Below are positions 19,727 through 31,937 of a DNA stretch of 64,000 nt, one piece after another. The notes beneath the pieces are model-generated. The model did not search any database. It was not told where the DNA came from and saw only the letters and a list, made by a program, of their open reading frames with translations. This DNA is from Cerrena zonata (Eukaryota > Basidiomycota > Agaricomycetes > Polyporales > Cerrenaceae). The translations under genes and the position numbers were made by a program. The stretch's first letter is position 1; each line of letters opens with the position of its first letter. The stretch lies in assembly GCA_038087015.1 (NCBI GenBank), contig JASBNA010000009.1:124001-188000 (forward strand), in the 5' to 3' direction.

Positions 19727-22700
19727 GGTCCCAAAGTTCGTGCAGAGCAATAGTAGAGCTGGGCTTCGATGCTGAGTGTAGTTGCACCTGGTAGGTACTT
19801 AAATACCACTCAGGAACCTCGAACACGTTCATTTTCATAAGTAAACCTTCGGGGAGATAGGGCAGACGAATCAGTGAGAGAAAGTCAGAAGGTGAGGGCC
19901 AGACCATGAGAGCATATGTTCGTCATAGTATTCTTGTACATGTGAAGTTCATCACAGCCAGCTGGTTCGTCAGAAGATGATGAATAAATCGCGGGGAAGA
20001 GTCACGACCATAAGCTCGTCTGAGAAGCTGTGACCCCAATATGAATCAGTGTGTGCAAAAGTGCCTTTGAAAACAAGTGAGGAGTACACGTGAAGATCAT
20101 ACCACCAATGATGACCCAAAGTTCGTTGTAGCGCTGTTTTGATAGAAGAGAGAGGACATAAGGTGCATTCAGTTGTTGACATTGAGTTGACAGAGGTGTT
20201 CACCTCTGTCTCGCAAGGTTGCCGACATAGGCCTCTACTGAGGATGTGGTTGATGAACGGGCCGATAGGATATCAATACCATATGGGCCTGCAAGGGAAA
20301 GTGTGTTGGATTGTTGCGCTGACAACACCAAGATAGTTTGTCTTCGACGATAGGACCTGCCGACCTGCAGCCTAAAAGAGGCGCCATGAAAATTATTCGG
20401 GATGTTCCAGCGTTGGTAAAGTTGTAATGTCCCATTATTCGCTGGCATGCTCGTGTTAGGCATGTGTTGCAGCGGAGGTGAAATATGAATGGGTGAAGTA
20501 TAGACCGTCATTTTCACCGTGGTACCTGAGAATATGAACTTGAAATGTTTGTCTAGAGAGAAAAAAATGAGTGGGTCAATCATCGGTGTATTGTTCGGGA
20601 GAGTCGCGGAGCATTTGCCTTTCTTGTGCATTCCGCCACTTCGACGGGCATCTTCAAGGAAGAATGTTCGTAGTTTTAAATTCCTTCATTACCATTTGTT
20701 GGACAATGCTTATGTCACAGAATGCAGAGTACTGGCCAATCATAAAATTGGATGAACGCTCGCGCAAGATAGTCCTAAAGTAAATAAAAGTTGCTTTGAA
20801 GACAAGAGAATATACATACGATACCGCATATGACCGGTGTCAATACAAAGTCGACGGAACCCCCGAGATTCTAGCGACCGTCTGTACAAGTATCAATGAA
20901 GTAACACCTCAGGATACAGATGCGAAACACGTGTAAGGATCCGGTGCGAGGAACGAGTGAGTCCATCTGGCTGTAAATGTCGACGACAGACATCAGAAAC
21001 GGGGAGTTCTTCCTTCTTCGGAGACTTCCAGCTCTTCACGGTGAAGCGTGGTGCCATAATATGAGGGTAAAGAACTCGATTCCATACATGTAGAGGGTTG
21101 AGAGCTGAGGAACCCCAGAATGCGACCATCTCCGAGTCGGCTACTAGTTCTCACACAGGCTTCCCAACTGGGAAGGATGAGGCCGCAGTACATTCTAAAC
21201 GAACAATTGAATATTTGGGTCAATCATCGGTAGGAAAATGGGAGGGCTCGATAAGAAAAAAAATACCAAAACTAACTTCATTGTTATGATGCAATCAAGG
21301 TGTCGCTCAGAGAAGCCTAGTAAGATGTTGCTGCTTTTCGCCAAAGATTGGACTAAGGAAGTATTGATATCAAGTTTTAGTGTCAGATATGTATATTTCG
21401 GTAAATATTCCCCTTTTGATTCCTTTTGTTCAGACATCTCGAAGAGTGAGAAATAAAAGACAGGTGGCTGGTGACAGGGGTTGAATATGATAGGACCAGT
21501 TCAGTTACAGTAGAGTCTCCGTTAAAACTCCGATTCGATCCGGCTCGTCTCGCCAATTTGTTCTGCAATACAGCGCCTTCAAGTGGCTTGAAGTTCACCC
21601 TGAGGCGGTTGGTCTTGACAATGACAGTCGCCACTTATGTTTAGTTCTAGCCACTCTGGTGATACCGCGATGCTCGTTGGCTGGTAGGTGCGCTGAAGTA
21701 TAGTTCTGTCATGTCCTACCGAATCCAGTTGGTTATTCAATTTACCAAGTTTCGGTATAACTCGTTTTCAAAGCTATACATGCACAGCAGATGTGTTCAA
21801 TGAACTACCGAGATGCAGTTCCTGTGGCGAGCCCTAATCCAAAAAAACCAATCATGTTGCATACGCTCAGTGGAGTTCATCCTGAACTTTGCGGCATAAG
21901 GGAAAGCCAACTCCCAAGTTTCAAGCTTGACAACCTCAACACTGTTTCCGCTTCCGCCATCGGACTTCCATACTAATACGCCGCGCTTTTCAGATTTGAA
22001 TGTAGGTAGAACTATTTGTTGGCTGGGAAACAATTATCCTTACTGACGATGTCGATGTCAGACACAATAGGGTATGTTTGCATTTTCGAAATGTTCCTCG
22101 GACTTACCCGTTCCGACGTAAGTTTCCGCCTTGTTCTCAAACAAGTACTGTCTAACTTAACATCGAAACACTTTGAATACGAAACAGAGTGTATTATGAA
22201 TACTTTCGTTTGGCCCGGACGAACCCATCCCGCTTTGCGTAACGCTTATCGGCATTTAAGCTCAACCTTGGGCTGCAATACGGGTTTCCGGTTCTGATCT
22301 AATCGTCCCGATCGTCCTCTCCTAGCTATTTATGCCATCCATGCCTCTGCTTTTCATCGGCGGTGCGGAATCACAAACTCAAGGCACCCCGTTCCATCTC
22401 TTGCAAACCGGCTAGCAAGATCATAACTCGATTGATCCGATGCCTTGACACTAGTCTACGGGGCTGGCGGTGATGAGTTCGCTCGTTAGCTTTGTACGCT
22501 AGATGGAAAAAGCAAGCCATCGACTAATTTACTGTGCTATGTCCGGTATTCGGAGTGACTGTGTCGGTAGACTCAGTACATACAACCGTACTGTTGTTTG
22601 GGCTGAACCATACCTATGGCTTGTTCAATTTCGTTCGGTGTCTCAGCAGATACATCGGGCCTGAACCTTAGATTGACCCCCCGTTGACTGATTGTATGCT

Positions 22701-23259
22701 GTCACCCTTTCATGGTAGATCATTAACGACGTGAGTTACTAATATCCTCGTATCATACCTGTTAGACTTGAATAAAGTTCACTCATGTGCATCCAGAGTG
22801 ACGTTTTCACGCCTATTTGTCAGTGTTCCTGGGGATGTCTTCTCGGCATACGCCCTTTCTTGTCCTTTCTGTCACATCCCTCCCGCTTGTGTGTGTTAAC
22901 ACAACAGTGTTAGCCCCTCAAATTGGGTATATGTATTTCTTCCTGGCTACATTTGGATAATCGCTAGACCAGTTACGTGTGAGTGAGCCGTCGCATGGTG
23001 TTATTACTTCCTACTCTTTCAAGTTTCCCACTGATGGGCTCGGATCATGCTCCCAGGATGCTTAGATTATTATTTACACCCCCGGGGAACATACCAGCGT
23101 TCGGTATATGGGATCAAATAAGGCGCTCTGGCTGTGGTTCACAAAGGTTAGAGATGCTGACTAGAATGGAGCCTAAAGCGGTAGGTGTTTATACTCAGAA
23201 CCAGGATCGAGGTCTGCTAAGTCAGGCTACAATTCTATGGCGCGGCCCAGGCATGTTCG
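19727..23259. other. 3.5-kb region without an assignable gene; scattered coding-like fragments
   Basis: No complete gene could be built. Three minus-strand stretches look partly coding: about 20375-20560 (KFIFSGTTVKMTVYTSPIH, then LQLYQRWNIPNNFHGASF), about 20893-21129 (NPLHVWNRVLYPHIMAPRF), and about 21830-22010 (VLVWKSDGGSGNSVEVVKL, LETWELAFPYAAKF). Each is followed or preceded by stops and none has a clear start. The 15-mer GGGTCAATCATCGGT occurs twice (near 20575 and 21211), each time just upstream, on the minus strand, of an acceptor-like site. This could be one decayed gene or a small multi-exon gene of a family I do not recognise. Confidence 0.3.
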
Positions 23260-23267
23260 TATAAATA
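23260..23267 (+). promoter_or_regulatory. TATA box of P450 at 23.3 kb
   Basis: TATAAATA lies 46 bases before the start codon at 23313, a usual distance for a fungal TATA element with a short leader. Confidence 0.5.
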
Positions 23268-23312
23268 ACGCTTCGACTTCTCGATCCTCATCCAAGCTGC
23301 CTCGTTTCGACC

Positions 23313-25684
23313 ATGTCCTCCACTATCACACAGCTGCTGCCCTCACCTACTCTTAATGGCCTTACATTGGCTCTGATATCGGTCGTCACATACATCTTGT
23401 ATGTGCGATACGTCCATAATAGGTTATGTCGATATCAGCCAGGCCCACGGCCTCTTCCCTTCTTTGGGAACATCCTCCAGCTCCCGATGGAGTATCAAGA
23501 ACGTCGCATGATGGAGTGGGGGAAGACCTTCGGTAGGTGTACCTTTCTGTGATCGACTCTATCCTGGTGCTGAAGCGCTGCGTCGACCAGGTGATATCAT
23601 CTATGCGCGATTTTTCTCCACCCATACCATTGTGATCAACTCGCCCAAAGTTGCTCACGAACTTCTCGAAAAGCGGAGTGCGAACTATTCTGATAGGCCC
23701 CCCATGGTCCTACACAGTGAGATGTAAGACTCATTATCGAAGATATAACGTGTGTATACTGATGTTGTCTTGATGCAGAATGGGTCATGGTAAGATGCTG
23801 ACTCACACACGTTACGGCGACCGGCTCCGTAAATTGCGCAAGTGGACCCACGATGCTTTTATGCTAAAGGCGGCACTCAAGACATACGAAGACATTCAGA
23901 CAAGGGAAACATACATCCTGCTCGCCGGCCTCATCGAGTCTCCGGATGAATTTGTTTCTCATTTTACGAGGTATGTAGTTGCTCCATTGCCGCTGTCATT
24001 GATCATGCATACTGACAAAATCAACATCAAACAGGTTCACCGCAGCGACTGTGGCTGAGATAGCCTATGGTCTCACCGTCAGATCCCTTGACGACGAGTA
24101 CATTCATCTTGCTGATCGGACAGCATCAGAAACAGTCGAAGCAGGAAGGTACGTCGACTTCTTCGGTGCCGACGAGGTGCACTTCATATCCTTATTTTCT
24201 CGTAGCGCTGGTAGTATGCTAGTGGACTTCTTTCCAATACGTGGGTCTAAGTTATGCCTTACCCTACGTTCTACCAAGTATCTAACCTCGATTTACAGTA
24301 AAACATTACCCTCTTTGGCTCCCTGGTTCGGGATGGAAACGGAATGCTCTGCGAATTCGAGACCTTGCAAAGGCAATGAATGACGTCCCATTCAATCGGG
24401 TAAAGGATGACATGGTCAGTGATCGCACTTGTCTTCTGTCTTCTGTTATTGAACTTATACTTTACCGCTCATCTTAGGAGAAGGGAGTCGCTAGGCATTC
24501 GTTCGTGTCGGGTCTTCTTGAGAAATTTGAGGCAAATGGAAATTTAACCGAAGAAGACGAAGACGATATCAAGTGTGCTGCTGGCGTTCTGTACGGTGGT
24601 AAGTTCTGTCGCTTACTATTCTCTCCTACATCGCTTTAAATACCATCTCTCTGTTTCGCAGCGGGTACGGAAACGGTAAGATGCGATCATCTGTTATGAT
24701 AGCTCGCTCATACTCATCGGCATCTCCTGATAGACGGCCAATGTTTTCACGGCGTTCCTTCTAGCTATGACAATGTTCCCAAGAGTGTTTAGAAAGGCGC
24801 AAGCTGAGATAGATCGTGTCATCGGCTCGGACCGCCTCCCCGGCTTCAATGACAGAGATTCGTTGCCATACCTAGAGTGCATTATCCGTGAAGTCTATCG
24901 GTAAGTTTATGTGAACCGATATCTCTTGCCAAAGTCTTCTGACCCATCTTTTGAATGGCAGCTGGCATCCGCCTACGCCACTAGGTAAAAGTTAACCCTT
25001 ACTTCCGATTGTTGCGGGTGATTATTCAAATGTGTCAATGCGTAGGTATTCCGCATTACTCCATGAAGGACGACGAGTACCGAGGCCGTATCATCCCTGC
25101 AAACTCATTAATGATCGCGAACATATGGTGCGCTCCGCGTTTTGCTTCTATGTCAACGATATTAACTGCCTTGAAGGGGAATGACAAGAGACCCAGATAA
25201 CTTCCCTGATGCAGAGGATTTCTATCCCGAGCGGTTCGATACTCCTGAATGGACATCAAAGTCACAACCGGACTCAGCCTTGCCTCATGATCCACGAAAC
25301 CTGGTGTTCGGATTCGGACGCAGGTATGTTGGCCTCAAACATCCGGCATTCAATATAAACTAACACCTTGAAGACAATGCCCAGCACGGAACTTTGCTGA
25401 TAGTAATGTTTTCCTGGTGCTTGCACACCTCATTGCAACAATGGACATCTCAAAGGCCCAAGACGAGCGCGGCATCGACATCCACCCCGAGCATGTGTGC
25501 AAGTCGGGCTTTGTGCAGTGAGTTATATAAACATGAACGTTCCCGGAAACTTTCGACTAACAAGATCATCAGTCATATCCTGCCATTCCGATGTAGCATT
25601 CGACCTAGATCACCTCAAACCGCCCGGTTGATCATGCAACTACGGAGCGCATACGAGTCTGACAGCTCTGTTCCCAATGCATAG
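23313..25684 (+). CDS. Cytochrome P450 (OrdA-like), distinct from the 1-12 kb trio
   Basis: Haem-thiolate monooxygenase; substrate unknown. The ATG at 23313 leads to an anchor (GLTLALISVVTYILYVRYV) and hinge YQPGPRPLPFFGNILQLP. Later exons carry GDIIYARFFSTHTIVINSPK, LRKLRKWTHDAF, the I-helix AGTET in a 14-nt exon (24662-24675), the K-helix REVYRWHPPTPL, the PERF-type segment and FGFGRR. After an intron the haem loop reads QCPARNFAD: the residue two after Cys is Ala rather than the consensus Gly. This Ala is tolerated in some P450s, so it need not inactivate the enzyme. The gene ends at 25684 after a C-terminal IRPRSPQTARLIMQLRSAYE. It is far diverged from the three P450s at 1-12 kb. The methyltransferase 0.9 kb downstream on the same strand is its closest possible pathway partner. 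Confidence 0.9.
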
Positions 25685-26498
25685 TTTAGTATGTAAATAC
25701 ATCTACATTAATTTTTGCTGTTGTTGTTTGTAGTACATTTCGAATCTTAATCACCTTCATAGATCTCAATAACTGTTCCTTTCATTGGATCTAAAGCTTC
25801 TAGCCCTGACGCAGACGTCGCATATACTACGTGACTGTCTGCACAAGGCTCGTTTAGGGCAGGTACTTTGGCGCTTCTCTCTCATGGCGTCTGCTATAAA
25901 TTTTCTTTTTCTTTACAACCCACGACCTCCTGGCTCTGCTAGTCCTTTTTATCTGTCTCTCGTACGCGATGTATATTGCACTCTGGTGAATAAAGTCTCT
26001 TTCAATGTCTTTGCTTGACTCCCTCCTCCTTTTCTCAATGGTGGCGTGCTATACTGAATGGCCCACTTGCTCTCGTTTCTTTTCGTCTGAACTTTCCCAC
26101 TCTCTTATGCCTAGGGACACGGCTCACTGTGCCTTCGTCACCTTTACTTGTGAAGTGGAAGAAAAAACCAATCTGGGTCCACGCTTGACCACCCAGTCTT
26201 CGGACTTATTTATATGGGTAGTCGAGTACTAAACCGCGGCTTACACTTCATTATCTTATTACCTGTCTATCACGGCTCTTGATCTCAACAATACATTTTG
26301 CTCACGATTCTCTACTCGAATTTGAAACCATTCTTCTGTTGCGTCGTCTTGAGGCCGTCTTACTAAGGTAAAACGACTGGTGCGGTTCTTTCCGAGTACT
26401 CAACGTATTTGGACGCCACGTTATCCGTAGTATTAAGGTTGACCAGGATGGTACTCCTAGTACTAGACTGTCATCATCGCATTTCGGTTGGAGACGTG
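25685..26498. other. Intergenic between P450 and methyltransferase
   Basis: No gene is recognised. Small open frames here have no coding character. Confidence 0.45.
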
Positions 26499-26506
26499 TA
26501 TATAAG
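26499..26506 (+). promoter_or_regulatory. TATA box of methyltransferase gene
   Basis: TATATAAG lies 54 bases before the start codon at 26560. Confidence 0.5.
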
Positions 26507-26559
26507 TATGCTTGAAGTGTCCTGAGGAAAAGCATCACTCATACAATTACAGAACTACA

Positions 26560-27381
26560 ATGTCTTCAGAAGCTCATAGTCATACACATGTCCACACCCC
26601 ACACACCCATGACTACGTTGCAGCAAACCAAGCACATTTCAATGCCATTGCAGAATCTTTCGATGAATTTCCTGGAGCCAAGGAATTGGCTAAGAGGGTC
26701 GTAAATGCAATGTTGACCAAGTTTCCAGGATGGTTCAACGAGGATACCACCACGGCGATGGACTTTGCCTGTGGGACCGGCAAGTATATTTCTATGAATA
26801 TTGGGATAAGAACTGACTCAGTATTTCTAGGACTTATATCGAGGGAACTCATTCCTCATGTGAACTCCATAGTTGGTGTGGACATTACGCAAGGACTCGT
26901 CGATCAGTATAACTTGCGAGTCTCAAACCAAGGTTTGGAGCCTTCCGAGATGAAGGCGATCCGCACCGAGTTAAAGCAAAATGACGAGCAACTTGGTGAT
27001 ACCAAGTTCGATGTCATTGTGGTTTGTTTCGATAGTTCGCGATGATGTTTATGTGGTGCTAAAATCATTGTTGTGTAGTGCTCAGCGTCTTATCACCATC
27101 TCGAAGATGTTGAAGGAATGACTCGTACATTGGTGTCGTACCTAAAGCCTGGAGGTGCCCTCCTTGTGGCTGATGTCATGAAGAGGACTGACGGTCGCGA
27201 GATTTTTCATAAGGATCATCATCATGTAGTTGCCCATACAAGTGGTTTTGGAGAGGATGACATGAAGGGTATCTTCACTCAAGGTGGACTTGGTGACTAC
27301 GAATTCAGTCACATCTTCTCAGCCAAGCTGGGAGGACACGAGCAGGACGTGTTCCTCGCGAAAGGTGTCAAACCTGCGTAA
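26560..27381 (+). CDS. Class I SAM-dependent methyltransferase with His-rich N-terminus
   Basis: Transfers methyl from S-adenosylmethionine to an unknown small substrate; no signal peptide, so cytosolic. Three exons: 26560-26779, 26831-27021 and 27079-27381. The first intron starts with GC (GC-AG), is 51 nt and in frame, so the unspliced frame also stays open. Splicing restores motif I as DFACGTG followed by LISRELIPHV and VDITQGLVDQYN. Later motifs: KFDVIVVCSASYHHLEDVEG and LKPGGALLVADV. The first 20 residues are rich in His (SHTHVHTPHTHDY), which could bind metal; that is inference. An upstream in-frame ATG-like extension was rejected because TATA spacing and the His block fit the ATG at 26560. 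It could serve the P450 just upstream or act alone. Confidence 0.88.
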
Positions 27382-27458
27382 TACATTGGTATATTGGGGT
27401 ATATTCCACCGGTCCTATTGATACACAAGTTTATGAATACTGCAGAGTACATTAGTGT

Positions 27459-30400
27459 CTATCGAAGAGAAATACATCCACCGAATCGCTTTTTCGCAGC
27501 AGCATCCATCTTAGCTTTCACGTTACCGAATGCCCTCCACCAAACGCGACCCACCACTTCAGTTGTGTATGGTTTCTTTGGCTTGATATCAGGGCCATAA
27601 TGATGACCCTCCCAAGCACCGAAGTGTCTTCTGATGAGAACTAACCACCACTTGACGACAGCGACAGCGTTCTCAAAGCCATAGTCAGAACTACCATCCA
27701 CGCATCGCACCAGAAACTTCGCAAAATAATCCACGTCCTTCTGGTTCGGAGGGTGATCGATAAAACCTCGAATCCACTGTTCAATGACGTTCTGTAGATC
27801 ATCCTTTTCACTGAAAGATAGTTTCTCCGCCTTGGTCTTTCCTTGTTGTCTAAGAGCAGGCCTTTCAGGATATTCAGCCTTCGGTGGTGGAGGTGGGACG
27901 TATTTAGGTCTTTTCCGGGGTCCCTTGCGACGCAAGACAATAGGACGAAGTCGTTTGCGTTGAGTTGGGAAGGTGACTCCCATCTTTCCGGTCTTCTTGA
28001 ACCGAGCACCAGCTAACTGCTCACGTTGAAGATCAGGAGGGAGCACAGAGAAGACGGCAGGATCGATGTTTAATCTCCGGAGTTCAGCATCGGTAACATT
28101 AGCACGGCTGACGAATCGGGTCTTGTTGAACAATGTACTCTTACTCCCCGGGAGTGCTGCTCTACTACGAGGAGCGAGTTGTCTTGTGATTCGAGCGAGG
28201 TTGGGGCGTTCCGGTTCCTTGAACATGACCCTCTTCACTGGACGTCCCGGTAACATGACTTGCTTCCTCTCTTGCTCCTTGATCGGAGAGACAGGGGCAG
28301 GAGGCTCGGGAGGAATTGAACGCCTCTGGTACTCTGCTTCCAACTCTGCACGGATGTCCTCAGGTAGGGCGTCAAAGACCGATCTGTCGACCTGAGAAAA
28401 ATTGGGCAAATCCAGCATCGCCCCTAAAGCTCCTGGTTTAGTGGGTTCGGGTATAGGTACCATATCTTCGAAATGGAGGGATCGTTGAACTGTGCGATCA
28501 ATCGCTTTAGGTACCATTCCAATGTTATCAGCTAGTCCAGATGTCTTGGTCCCATCGACAGGTTGGAAAGGCAGTCTTGCCTGACCAGGTTCAGCGTCGA
28601 CCTCTCCGGATGCTTTCTCTAGTTTCTGAACTTGTATCCCAATCCCACGAAGTTCCTTGGGGTCAAAATTGAAGCTCTTGAGGAGTCTCCATGCGTGTTC
28701 GCCTATCACCTTATCATCACTTGTTGGGCGACCACCTGAGGCTACGAGTTGTGCTTGCTTGGTGAATGTTTCGCAGACACCATGACCCAAGAACTGAGCC
28801 CTTAGTCAGCAGGAGTAGTGAGTGAAAAGCGTCAAACTGACCTTTGGTGCCTCTTTGGGTGCAGCTTGATCCCGAATCATGATCTTGACTGTGAGGGAGC
28901 GTCCAAGTACATCAATGTCTTTCATCCGTTTTGAAACCTCTTGAGCCAGTTGAAATACAAATATTTCGGCTTGTTGGTTATTCTCGAAACGTATCCCATA
29001 CTATTAAAACAAATTCAATCCACTGCGCAGACTCCACAGCTCGCATTTCACGACTTACATTAATATCGCACGACACACTCTTCCGTTGTTTGTCGGACTC
29101 CAATTTCCTATCATCGATTCCTCGAATAGCCTTGTAAAGCGTTTCCCCGGTTCCTTTGCCTAGCGCATCGCAGAGCACAGCTCGACTTTTCTTGGCCAGT
29201 TCGCCCAAGTTCGTCGCTCCGAGTTTCTCTTCAGCCTTTTGTCTGGTAGCATGACCAAATCCGTGGAGATCTTTGATATCCAACGGCGCTAGGAAGTCTA
29301 CGGCATCTTGGGGATGTATGTGATAGGAACCGGCAGGTTTGGCCTTTCGTGAAGCGAGACGAGCTAGCATGATGTTGTTGGCTATACCAATACTGACTGG
29401 AAAAGAGGGTAGTTTAGCTTCGGCTTCGGAACGAGGATCTCACAGGAGAAGGTTAGTCACCTTCACAGTTAGTGGTACGCTTGACTTGTGCACGGATGGC
29501 TTCCGCAAAGTCCTTAGCGGGGTCTACGACCTGAGTCGAGGAATTCCCTTGACTTCTTGCAATCTCTGACTTGATTCGACGTACACTTGTAGTGACCTCA
29601 ACCAATGCCTCATCAACAGATACTGCTTGCAGGTCATCCGCATGCGCCATTAAGATGGTATAGAACTGAAGAGAGAACTTTTTATACCTGCACGTTATAA
29701 GGATCAGCGTGATTTGTAAGTAGATATTTCTCAGGAAACCTACAGTTCAAACTCATATGGAATTGTTAAGACTTGAGGGCATAGTTTTCGTGCTTGTTGA
29801 AGACTAGGATAGAGAGACGTCAACTTCAGATTTGTAATCAAGTAGGATACACAAACCTCATTCCACCTTTGATACCGAATTCTCTGGCTTCGTAACTGGC
29901 ACTCGCAATCTCGCTAGTGCTCGCCAACCCTCCTTGATTACCCTGAGAATGGCAGACTACAACAGGCTTCCCTCGCAGGTGCGGCCTGTCGATCAAACCT
30001 GCTGATACGAAGAAACTGTCGAAGTCGCAATGCATAATAACTCGGTCTTCAGAATCGTCGATGGCTTTCTCTTTCCCCTTCCTGCTCGGAGAGCGCATCA
30101 CCAACTGGGCGTCCTTCATGCTGACTTCGTTACCACCGTCTACCCATCCCTTGCCTCCCATATTCTGCTGCACAACCTTCCTAACAGCTTCAACACCACC
30201 ATCTTCGGTGGGCATGTCGAGGTCAGTACCATTCTCAGCACGCTCCATAGCTTCGGAAACAAGACTTTTCAATTCTGCCTTCCAACTCGAGAGATGGTGT
30301 AACCGAGAATTCTTGTAATATCCTTCGATAAAATCAGGAGCGATAGAAGTGTGAGCAGCACGCCAGACCGGGTCTGCCATAGCTCGTTCAGCATGAGGGT

Positions 30401-31461
30401 TGGGCTTATGAGACGCATAACTAGGGACACCCTTGGCTGGTTCGAGTGTCGTGGGGTCGGTTGTATACAGTGGTAAAGGATTCGGCGGCGACTTGGTGGG
30501 AGTTTGGGGTGAAGACCCTCCATGTAAGAGAACACTAGTATCTTCCAGCTGGGATGATTGCTGGGGTGGGCCACTGTCGAGAGCAACGATACTACTTCTT
30601 GGCGCCGTAGAGCTTTGCGTAGCGAAGTCGAAAATCGATTTCTGAGGTGCTCGTTTGCCTTGTTCTTGTTCAAGACGTTCATTCGCTTGGTACCTAAAGC
30701 CAGACCAAGGAAGTAAAGTCCCAGCGTTCACACTTTCAGTGAGCCATTCCGGACGGACGACTTTCATATGTTGGAATTCCTTGATCTTGTTAGGGGTTAG
30801 ATAGCACGTAATGATATGAGTACTAGGAAGACGTTACTTAGATACACATAGAATGAAAGGAGAACACCACTACTTACACTAGCCCCTTCTTGTCCAAGTA
30901 GGGATGATATATACCACCGTACTTGATGATAAGTTGACGAAGGTCCTGTACGGAAGGCTCAGTCCAACCGTTAATCTGCAAGTAGTTACGGGCTTTAGAG
31001 TCACAGCATGTACGATTAACTGGGAGTACACATACATAGATTTGCAAGCCGTTGAATATCTTATTGGTGGTGCCTATGTCCTGTAATTCAGTATTCTGAA
31101 CTTGTAGTTTGGCACGCTTTCGGGCCATGTACTCTCCGAAACCGCCAAAAGTGGCAGCACCATACGTGTCAGAGTTAAGGTATCCAGACTTTGTCTTGTC
31201 ATCGTCGATCGAGGATAGGATTCTGTGGTGAACTGGAGACTCGTGCAAGTCTTCAGGTTCATCTAGGTCTGGTGAACGAGGTCGTTTCAAATTTGGCTTG
31301 GGTTGGGTTGTTGGGAAGCCTGGAGTCAGGTTACTTGTATCATCGTTGTGCGTGACAATATCTCCTGGGAGAACAGCATGAGATAATGCTTCCAAGAACT
31401 CAGGGTCGTCTTCCTCAAAGTAGTCTGAAGATGCCGTGCTCTGTGTGTTTGTTGCTGCCAT
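27459..31461 (-). CDS. REV1: REV1, Y-family translesion DNA polymerase
   Basis: Deoxycytidyl transferase and scaffold for translesion synthesis in the nucleus. The ATG at 31461 starts an acidic N-terminus (YFEEDDPEFLEAL). A split BRCT domain follows (FNGLQIYV, LRQLIIKYGGIYHPYL, HIITCYLTPNKIKEFQ, VVRPEWLTESV). The catalytic core has MHCDFDSFFVSAGL with both Asp residues near 30,010-30,040 and the second acidic motif LQAVSVDEALVEV near 29,600. The helix-hairpin-helix part includes LDIKDLHGFGHATRQ. Two ubiquitin-binding motifs (FDALPEDIRAEL near 28,350 and FSVLPPDLQREQL near 28,050) and the C-terminal interaction domain (NVIEQWIRGFID to KWWLVLIRRHFG) are present. Every domain of a full REV1 is recognisable. 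Its 3' end is only 77 bases from the convergent methyltransferase, and its 5' end faces YPT1. Confidence 0.95.
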
Positions 31462-31937
31462 TCATGTCCAGGTGTAAGAGTGTTAATGTTCAGTTATTCG
31501 CTATTATTTCGGGTATTAAGGGTATCGCATACGAGTTACATGAAGTCAAAGGTGAAAGTGGTGGTAGCTGGTTAACATGGACAAGTGAGTCCTGGAGATT
31601 TCGTCATGTCAACCCTAACCTCAAGAAGGACCCTGACTGCACAGCGTTTGGCGCACGACTCGGGCATGCTTCACCCAACACCAGAATGTATCTGTTTCAA
31701 CAACCATCCTATACCTTGTTCATTGTCTGTACAACAAGTTCTGCTTGGGACTGAGGACCTTCAGCCGAACGACAGAAATTTCTACCAACACTGCTTACAA
31801 AGGAGTATCGCTTCGCTTCATAACAACACCGCATAGTGCGCGCTGCGCTGCACCGCCGGTTCACTCCCTATCACTGTCCTATACTTACCAGCTGCCAGCG
31901 AAGTGCTTGTGTATTCTGTCTCTGATTATCTTTCAAC
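31462..31937. promoter_or_regulatory. Bidirectional promoter region REV1/YPT1
   Basis: The 476 bases between the divergent starts of REV1 (minus) and YPT1 (plus) must hold both promoters. No distinct TATA element was identified for either gene. Small open frames here have no recognisable product. Confidence 0.5.

Noticed and set aside
23313..27381. Biosynthetic cluster of P450 plus methyltransferase, joined to the terpene synthase
   Set aside because: The terpene synthase is almost 27 kb away with housekeeping genes between. Only the P450/methyltransferase neighbourhood is possible, and nothing in the sequence proves a shared pathway.
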